From the NCBI GenBank assembly GCA_012295275.1, contig CM022665.1:44893652-44922594 (forward strand): DNA of 28,943 nt. Reading direction: 5' to 3'. Positions 23,260-28,943 of the stretch are shown piece by piece (the first letter of the stretch is position 1; each line of letters starts with the position of its first letter). The position numbers and the translations under genes were made by a program. The notes under the pieces were generated by a model. The model worked only from the letters and a program-made list of their open reading frames with translations, did no database searches and was not told the DNA's origin. This stretch comes from Chrysomallon squamiferum. Lineage: Eukaryota > Mollusca > Gastropoda > Neomphalida > Peltospiridae.

Positions 23260-23352
23260 TTAAAGCCATCTTTCCATAGGGATTCTGTATTCTTCATAAA
23301 TGAGTAATGGGGCTGTGACTGGATTGGGAAATGGAGATAAGTAGAACTGATC
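23260..23352 (-). CDS. Copy B equivalent of gene A exon 8 (exon P4)
   Basis: Paralogous to gene A exon 8, with AG acceptor and phase-0 entry (DQFYLSPFPNPV). The shared TGA is AGA here, so the frame continues nine codons (RIPMERWL region) to TAA at 23260-23262. The exon that should precede it, matching gene A exon 7, is absent because the virus begins about 280 bases away. Confidence 0.45.
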   Translation of the reverse strand, partial: DQFYLSPFPNPVTAPLLIYEEYRIPMERWL

Positions 23353-23630
23353 CTGTGTATCTCAAATATCAGCCACAATAAATGGTCTAGCACAATCTCT
23401 AAGGGGGATGCTGAGATAAAACACCACCATTAACTAGTCTTTATTTACTTTTTAAAATTTTACTCTATTTATTTATTTATTTATTTATTATTATTATTAA
23501 TTTTTTGTTGTTGTTTCCTTTTTTTTTCTTGTTGTTTCCTTTTTTTCTCTTGTTCTTTCCTTTTTTTAGGTCTGATATTATGGAAAACCTTCAGTTGTAA
23601 ATAACAGAACAATTTTATTGTTAATCAATG

Positions 23631-23752
23631 TGCACTTTTAGCTCATGATCCTTCGGGCTCGGGCGTAGCCCGAAGGAGATAAATCACCTTCGGGCTAAAA
23701 GTGCAAGGAGCCAAATCACCTTCGGGATAAAAGTACACTTAAAAGTACATTG
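23631..23752. repeat. Parvoviral terminal-hairpin-like palindrome and 32-bp tandem repeat
   Basis: An outer stem TGCACTTTTAGC (23631-23642) pairs with GCTAAAAGTGCA (23694-23705). Inside it CCTTCGGGCT (23650-23659) pairs with AGCCCGAAGG (23667-23676) around a 7-base loop, a nested-palindrome shape typical of parvovirus termini. A 32-base unit (23673-23704) is repeated directly at 23705-23736 with four differences. The core word CCTTCGGG occurs three times on this strand. It coincides with the host junction. The other viral terminus is not in the window, so the inverted partner cannot be compared. Confidence 0.7.
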
Positions 23753-23869
23753 TTGCTTTGAAAGCCAAAAGCGAAAAACCAACGATCTTTTACACTTTGT
23801 TTTTTTTACAATAACAAGAGTTAGGTTAGAATCTATCAGGTCACGATTTTGATCACATGACCATGATGA

Positions 23870-23935
23870 CGTTATGTTTATATTTTAACCGGAGGTGACG
23901 TCATTTCCGATATGACGTCATATGCCGTATCCGTA
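23870..23935 (-). promoter_or_regulatory. Second CRE-type promoter module (P2), near the hairpin
   Basis: Two perfect TGACGTCA sites (23896-23903, 23913-23920), an ATATG(C/G)CGTA-like word and a TATA-like AAATATAAAC on the minus strand, in the same order and orientation as the module before the replication gene. It points toward the hairpin, with no gene following inside the element. Confidence 0.5.
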
Positions 23936-24230
23936 ATACCAGACGTCAGTTTAAATTATAAGTTTAAATTAATTTAAACGATTAAAGATTTTTAAATTTA
24001 AAACTATTTATTTAAATACTATTTTTTTTATTAATTAATTAAATTTTATTTTATTTAAATAACATTTTTGGTTTTAAATCAAAACTATATTAATTAAACA
24101 AATAACAAGATTTTTAAATTTAACATTATTTATTTAAATAACATGTTTCTTTTATTAACTAATTAATTAACTATTTTTTAACAATATTTAAGAATATTAT
24201 TGTATACATAGTATACGATATTTACTACAT
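23936..24230. other. AT-rich tail downstream of the replication gene, with AATAAA
   Basis: Mostly TTTAAAT and TTAATTAA words. On the minus strand AATAAA lies at 24151-24156, about 80 bases after the replication gene stop, and is a plausible polyadenylation signal. A small palindrome of GTATAC words lies near 24,201-24,215. No gene seen. Confidence 0.5.
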
Positions 24231-25165
24231 TTAACAATCGTTTTTGTACTTGGCGAAAATGTTCATTTGTGTCTCTGGAATCGTCTCAGTGAACATTACA
24301 TCAAACGGCTGGGATTCCGGTATGTAGAATTTAAACCGTTTGTTATCTGGTGTATCGTCGTCGGGTTCGGTTCCAGTCGTTATGTACAATGGATCAATGT
24401 CTTCGTTGTCTATGGTGGTTTCATCTGCTGTTACATCATCTGTATCTCGTTTTCGTTTTGTTCCTTTGGTATCGTCAGTATCTTTAACACTGTGTCGTTG
24501 TTGAGACTTTATGAATAAATCCTGCGATGGATGGTAGCACGGTTCTTCATCTTCAGAATCTGATATTTCTATATACTGTATTTCATCATGTTTAAATTCA
24601 GCTGTTACGTTCATGTTCGGATCCGTGATACAGTCTGTTTTTAAAACAGACTGACTGTCGTCAAAGTTATCTGTGAAATAACTAAGACGTCCATCAAATG
24701 TGTTGTCGTTTATAGAGTTATTGTTTTTGTTCACAAAATAGTCTCTATCATTTTCCAATGCTACATTTATCTCGTCTTCAGATGGTTCTCTACCTATTAT
24801 AAATAACTTTGGATGTAGTAATCCGTAACATTGCTTCAGTATATCACTCCGTCTTAAATTTTGGATAAGATAAAGTCTTGTTTTCATTATGCTAATTTGC
24901 GAGTTTGTGAGACCATCACCGAATTTGTTATTGGAGTTTAGTAGGCAGATGTTTGCTCTACAATAACATGGTGTGGTCCCCTTCCTCTCACAAGTAGCTT
25001 TGCTACCACTTAATAGGTCTTTGTATTTATCAATGTTGGTCTGGGTGATTGCAATTTCTTCTCCTAAGACGACTTTCTTCCCTCCTAGCATCTGCCAGGG
25101 AAAGTTGTCTTTGGCAATTTTCCCTGACGTTGCCAGACATTCGAACATCGAGCTCGTGATCATTG
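24231..25165 (-). pseudogene. NS1: Parvoviral NS1, C-terminal part: helicase Walker B/C motifs and acidic tail
   Basis: The open frame reaches to 25,256, but homologous sequence starts only about 30 codons in, just after the P-loop lysine encoded in the neighbouring frame. It shows Walker B (VVLGEEIAI), the B' region (YKDLLSGS, then ERKG) and motif C ending in LLNSNN, in SF3 order. The tail has acidic runs (SDSEDEE) and a KRKR basic cluster, as expected of a nuclear viral helicase. In the family this domain unwinds viral DNA during rolling-hairpin replication. The frame change at about 25,166-25,169 separates Walker A from Walker B, so no working ATPase can be made from this copy. Confidence 0.85.
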
Positions 25166-25699
25166 TTTTCCGCTGTCGGACTCGCCTTGGAAGTACATTC
25201 CCACTTTTTTTTTTCCTTTCCCTTTTAACAATCCCACGAATAGACAGAACAGCCATCTCTCCTCTATCCCTTGCTCTCTACACCAACTGTTGTACATTTT
25301 CAAGCTGTCTTCTGGTGTCATGTATTGATCTATATTATCACTTAAGGCTGAAATCTGTTCGAAAGCGGACTTATCTGATTGTTCTTCAATGTATTTCGAT
25401 CTTGCTGCTTGAAATAGTTTATCTCCTGAGGTGTTGGCCACGGAGTTACAGAGTGCTTTAAACTCGTTGGAACTAGGATCAAACTTGCTGATTAACATGT
25501 TCAGTTTTGTAATTTCTGGATATTGTTTTATTAATTGATAGAAGAAATCGACAGTTTCTGCGGACTTGTTGTTCACCAAATGACTGGGAATTGTTACGTT
25601 ATCTGAGGTAGTCCGTTCCTGATTGGATGTATTCATTGTTTCTGCTTTGATCATAGTATCCAATACTTCAATATCTCTTTTAGATTCTTTTGATGTCAT
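25160..25699 (-). pseudogene. NS1: Parvoviral NS1, middle part ending in the helicase P-loop
   Basis: A 179-codon frame. Its first ~140 residues are a helical, charged region without a motif I recognise. The end carries a hydrophobic strand and the Walker A motif GESDSGK (residues 172-178), then TGA at 25160-25162. The frame is open upstream of its first ATG toward ~25,745, where the N-terminal frame ends, so the ATG at 25699 is not the true start. A run of A residues (T on the plus strand, ~25,207-25,215) and the short A run at the break are slippage-prone. Confidence 0.83.
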
Positions 25700-25722
25700 A
25701 CCGACATATTGTTGTTTATGTC

Positions 25723-26487
25723 CTAATTGTTCTTTGCGTTTCTGTTATCGCCGCCGCACGTATCGGCGTTCTCTTTCCTGACCGGATCCCGTATTTTCGA
25801 CAGGCGAATGTCAGTGTCCAATGATCCGTTGTCGGTCTTATCAAAAAAATCATTTAAAATGTTAACTATATCGGCATCGTGTTCGTTGCTTTTTTTTTCG
25901 ACATCATTCCAGATGGAAAGCATTTTCTCATCATTGGTTCCCAGAAAGAGTTTATCGCAATCATTTTGAAGATATGCGATGTAGTTTTGAATCGATGTTT
26001 CTTGCGGTGACTTTAATTTCATGATTTTCACGTATCCCTTTTCATTCAAAACCGCTCTGTGCATCCGTCTATATTGGCGGTCTTGCGACGGGGTTTTCAT
26101 GGACGTTTTCCATATAATATGTACATGCGTACCATAGGTTGCATGGTTTACATCTAAAGTACACTCTTTCTGGTGATAAACCAGCAATGTTTTCCAGTTT
26201 TTGTTCCTGAGAAATGATTTCAACTCTAATATCACTCTATCTTGTCCCTTCGATAGACACTCATGACTAGGCGTCGCCCAATGGTCCACCGTCTTGTCCA
26301 GGATGTCTTGCGGGTCCATTTGATAAGACTTTATGAACTTGTTTCCGGCGGAACATACATAATTTCCGTCTTTGTCTTTGGCAAGATATCTGGGGACAAG
26401 AAACTTGGGGTGGACCATGTCGTAGTTGACGTGTCCAACAACTACGCTGTAGAATGAAGATTCAGCACTTTCGATGAAACGATCCAT
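25723..26487 (-). pseudogene. NS1: Parvoviral NS1, N-terminal part: HUH endonuclease domain
   Basis: A 254-codon frame starting at the ATG at 26487, about 100 bases after a TATA box. It carries an HUH metal-binding motif (HVHI, residues 121-124) and a downstream helix with NYIAYL (169-173) holding the candidate nicking tyrosines. This is the arrangement of parvoviral NS1, which nicks the viral origin and attaches to the 5' end. The frame ends at TAG (25723-25725) after a CGGDN stretch; the neighbouring frame takes over between about 25,725 and 25,745. The domain itself has no stop and looks preserved. Confidence 0.87.
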
Positions 26488-26716
26488 CGTTATGGTTGAC
26501 TGGTAGTTTAATACGTTAAAAGGTGAGCAATGTCTATGTTTGAATAAAATTCAAGTCGACGATTGTGAAGATTTTAGAACAGCGATCTTTATTTATAACG
26601 GTTGATACATGACGTCACATTAATGACGTAATATGGCGTACGTGACGATAATAACGTTCTATTAAGTAAAGACTAATAACTGTATTACTACGCTACGTAT
26701 ATGAACTATTTACATA
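26488..26716 (-). promoter_or_regulatory. Promoter of the viral replication gene, with overlapping capsid poly(A) signal
   Basis: On the minus strand it has TGACGTAA/TTACGTCA (26624-26631), a perfect CRE TGACGTCA (26610-26617), then TATAAATA (26590-26597), about 100 bases before the NS1 ATG. AATAAA (26588-26593) overlaps the TATA box, about 125 bases after the capsid stop. The one stretch could therefore both end capsid transcripts and start replication-gene transcripts. No terminal-repeat remnant is visible here. Confidence 0.65.
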
Positions 26717-27385
26717 TTAAATTGGATAAGACCAATCTGCATTATCGCCTGTTATTGGAACAGTTCTATCGCCATACGCACCATGCAATGGCCATAATTG
26801 TCTACGTCTAGCTTTACGGGAATCGTAATTACACCATATAGGTGCGAGTAATCGCATGCTCCATGTTTTAGCAATACGTGTTTTATAATTGGCTGCATTT
26901 TCATCTTCGAACTGATCCTGTTCTGTGTGTTTAACATGTTCTTTGTTTCCCATTATATTTAGATGACCCGTTTTATATGCTAAACCTTTCATGGTCGGTC
27001 CTGGACATCCACCTAAGCCTATTGGTATGTATTTCGGACACATGCCAGTTCGAACCAAAAACTCTACCTCGCTATAATACGTTATTTGTATATTAGCATG
27101 ATAGTTAAAAAACATAACAGATCCACTAGTTGTCTTTTCTATGTCCAGATACAAACCAATTAAAAATATAGGTGGTCTGTTGCACTGAAAGGTTCGTCTG
27201 TGAGTACCATCTTTGCATGCATCTACATTAGGATTATTAGCATTGTTGTGCATTACACCTTGATTACTCAATTTAGTTCCTCCATCATCCACCATTGACG
27301 GTGCACCTAACACATTAGATGTAAGGTTAGTTATAGAACCTGTGTAATTGTACTTTCCGATATTGATGGTTAAAATAGCAACATA
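26717..27385 (-). pseudogene. VP: Parvoviral capsid protein, C-terminal part
   Basis: The frame is continuous from about 27,385 down to the stop at 26717. The GTG at 27313 is only the first possible start and is not a real one. It contains a hydrophobic PPIFLIGL strand, alternating strand-forming stretches (FFNYHANIQITYY), a glycine-rich GLGGCPGP and a tail ending in DWSYPI, consistent with the last strands and loops of a parvovirus jelly-roll capsid protein. It lies directly after the longer capsid frame and is shifted by one frame from it. Confidence 0.8.
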
Positions 27386-28841
27386 TGGCCGTACCCATTG
27401 GATGCTGTGTAGTATTTGTAACTACAATATCGTGCGTTGGCCAGACTTCTAGATTACCTTTGTTTTCATTAGAACACTGATATTTGCTCTTTTTAATTAT
27501 GCCTGACACATCTGTGAAATTTAATGTACATGACGTTTCTGACGGAAACAACACTAGCGGAGAATCCTTACATGTGTAATCTAATGCAAATCCACCAGCA
27601 CTTATGACGGTCTCTCTATATCCATCGTGCTTTTTCATATCGTAAATATAATTAGGTGTTTCAGCAGTATAAGTTTGACCGTCACCTGTCCACGCTGAAT
27701 TCAACATTTGCATTGCCATATCGCTCGGTAAAAACAAGTGTCTGTCTGGCTGTTCAGGTATAGCTCTATGTTTCGTGTTATCCATGCATTCTTCGTCTTT
27801 AAACCAATTATTGTGATGTAATTCTAAATTATTTTCAGGTAAACCGTAATCATTATTAATGTCGGTAAACGTCCATATACGTGCATTAGGTGGAGCCATC
27901 ACAGGTACTTCATTTGGATCAGCTTTATTATTATTTAGCACATGTATAATCATGTTATTGATGCTGAACCCGAATTTTCGTATCTTATAACCTAAGAAAT
28001 CATCAGGTAAGTTCCAATCATCTGGTTTGGTGCTGGCATTCTTATACCAATAAGGTATAATATGTCCACCGTGATTAAAGGTGAATTTACATATAGCAGG
28101 ATCAGCAATAGCGTTCTTCCAGTTAACATTTTCTGTATTGTTATCTAATATTTCCATGGTAGCCTTTCGTGTTTTAACAAAATTAATAGTACTAGTAAAT
28201 GTTCGTTTAAACGTTTTTTTGACAGTTATGTATCGTGGATTCATACACTTAGTAGTACCACCGAATCCTTGATACAATATATTATTACCGGTAGCGGAAG
28301 CCATAGGTGACCCTTCAACAGCTTCACTGCCGCCGGTATCTGTAACTTCTTCGTTCATAATACTGTCCGGTTCCATAACCGATTCTTGTGGTTGCAGATA
28401 GGTACCTTTCGAATTTGTTTTATCCAACACATCTTGAGATACTGTATTAGACAACTGTTTGTTATTCGGTAACTTAGCGTTACTTCCGCCTGCAGGCTCA
28501 TCAGATTGACGTTTCATAGCTTGTTTATCACTATGTCCGGATGTGAGTTGTTGATCTCTTGGTTGTTGTACGTCGTCTTCGTATAAAGGGGTGCCGAAAG
28601 GGTCGTCTTCGTCCGAATCTTCAATACCGTGAAAGTCTTGCCCAATATTCTGAATTGCCTGATAGAAATCGTTATTAGGAATTTGTAAATTTGGATACTG
28701 ACGTCTGACTTGTAACCACTGTTGCTGTCGTTCTGCGTAGGGGACATTTAGATCTGCTAGTTTAGCAAATGCTTTAGCTTTAGCTATAGCCCAGAGTCTC
28801 GTTACGTCCTTTTTATTCAATAGTCGTTTTCCTTTATTCAT
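27327..28841 (-). pseudogene. VP: Parvoviral capsid protein, main part
   Basis: A 504-codon frame. The first ~60 residues are basic and helical (KGKRLLNKKDVTRLW), followed by a polar acidic stretch and then the structural body from about residue 180, with a YQGFGGTT glycine-rich turn near its start. Homology to the shell ends about 20 residues before the TAA at 27327, after HPMG, where the neighbouring frame takes over. No phospholipase A2 signature is seen; if the virus has one it would be upstream, outside the window or on another exon. The ATG at 28841 may not be the true start, because the frame stays open ~57 bases further with a strongly basic RRGRRRKR stretch. Confidence 0.85.
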
Positions 28842-28942
28842 GAAACTTGACTGGTCCTGTACATATAGGACACGTTTTCGTCTTCTTCCTCTTCTAAATA
28901 CTGACGTTCAGATGGAGAGACGTTATCGTCAATGTCTTTTCC
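28838..28942 (-). CDS. End of an upstream viral open frame overlapping the capsid start
   Basis: A frame open from the window edge for 34 codons, acidic (YLEEEEDEN), stopping at TGA that overlaps the capsid-frame ATG (ATGA). It could be the N-terminal capsid extension before a frameshift or splice, or a small nonstructural protein. Too short to assign. Confidence 0.35.
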   Translation of the reverse strand, partial: GKDIDDNVSPSERQYLEEEEDENVSYMYRTSQVS

Positions 28943-28943
28943 A

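Larger units (their letters stand above)
15844..23634. repeat. Segmental duplication, copy B
   Basis: Same order as copy A: module R (15,844-16,397), minisatellite (17,196-19,953), block 3 (~19,950-21,850) and block 4 (~21,990-23,634). It differs by an extra ~550-base segment after module R, a threefold longer minisatellite, several exon lesions, and termination of homology at a viral hairpin. Its left edge lies about 530 bases upstream of the gene A start codon, so the copies are head-to-tail with gene A's promoter region beside the junction. Confidence 0.9.
23631..28943 (-). mobile_element. Endogenous parvovirus (densovirus-like), incomplete at the window edge
   Basis: Visibly less AT-rich than the host DNA. 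From high to low coordinate it contains a short open frame, a capsid gene, a promoter, a replication gene with HUH nuclease and SF3 helicase motifs, an AT-rich tail, a second promoter-like module and a hairpin. All genes are on the minus strand. There are three reading-frame breaks but no scattered stops, suggesting fairly recent endogenisation or an assembled recent insertion. Subfamily is unsettled; an invertebrate densovirus-type relative is most likely. Confidence 0.88.

Noticed and set aside
24973-25461. Plus-strand open frame opposite the viral replication gene, and similar ones opposite the capsid gene
   Set aside because: They are shadows of the minus-strand viral genes, without motifs of their own.

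Overview
The window looks like nuclear DNA of an invertebrate animal: strongly AT-rich, full of di- and trinucleotide microsatellites, with small exons flanked by GT/AG splice sites and one 200-N scaffold gap. A marine lophotrochozoan such as a mollusc would fit, but nothing in the sequence fixes the taxon. All recognisable genes lie on the minus strand.

Layout. 1-4,582: microsatellite country with a CpG- and GC-box-rich patch at 141-770 that may be a promoter; then the gap. 5,199-6,751: four spliced exons plus one long upstream exon of a DDX52/ROK1-type DEAD-box RNA helicase. Splice phases are preserved, but there are in-frame stops, a frameshift and a missing ATP-binding segment, so this is a decayed, intron-bearing pseudogene. 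7,709-12,640 and 15,844-23,634 are two copies of one segmental duplication. Each holds a 0.5-kb module, an array of ~100-bp minisatellite units (about 8 in one copy, about 27 in the other) and two related exon-bearing blocks.

The best-resolved gene, called gene A here, starts at 15,315 and runs leftward through eight small exons to a stop at 12,408. All phases match, giving a 137-residue protein I do not recognise. Past its last exon lie further copies of its 3' exons (called Z, Y, F, P), whose lengths and phases would let them splice to exon 4. The locus therefore looks like an array of alternative C-terminal cassettes. The second duplication copy carries two more sets.

23,631-28,943 (running off the window): an endogenous parvovirus, densovirus-like. 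A terminal-hairpin-like palindrome marks its left edge. It is followed by a replication protein (HUH nuclease plus SF3 helicase) broken by two frameshifts and a capsid gene broken by one. Comparison with the unoccupied paralogous site at ~12,640 places the virus-host junction within about 4 bases, inside what would be an intron of the second gene copy. Capsid and replication genes are on the same strand with the capsid gene first, and similar CRE-type promoter modules flank the replication gene. This suggests a circularly permuted or concatemeric integrant rather than a simple linear copy.
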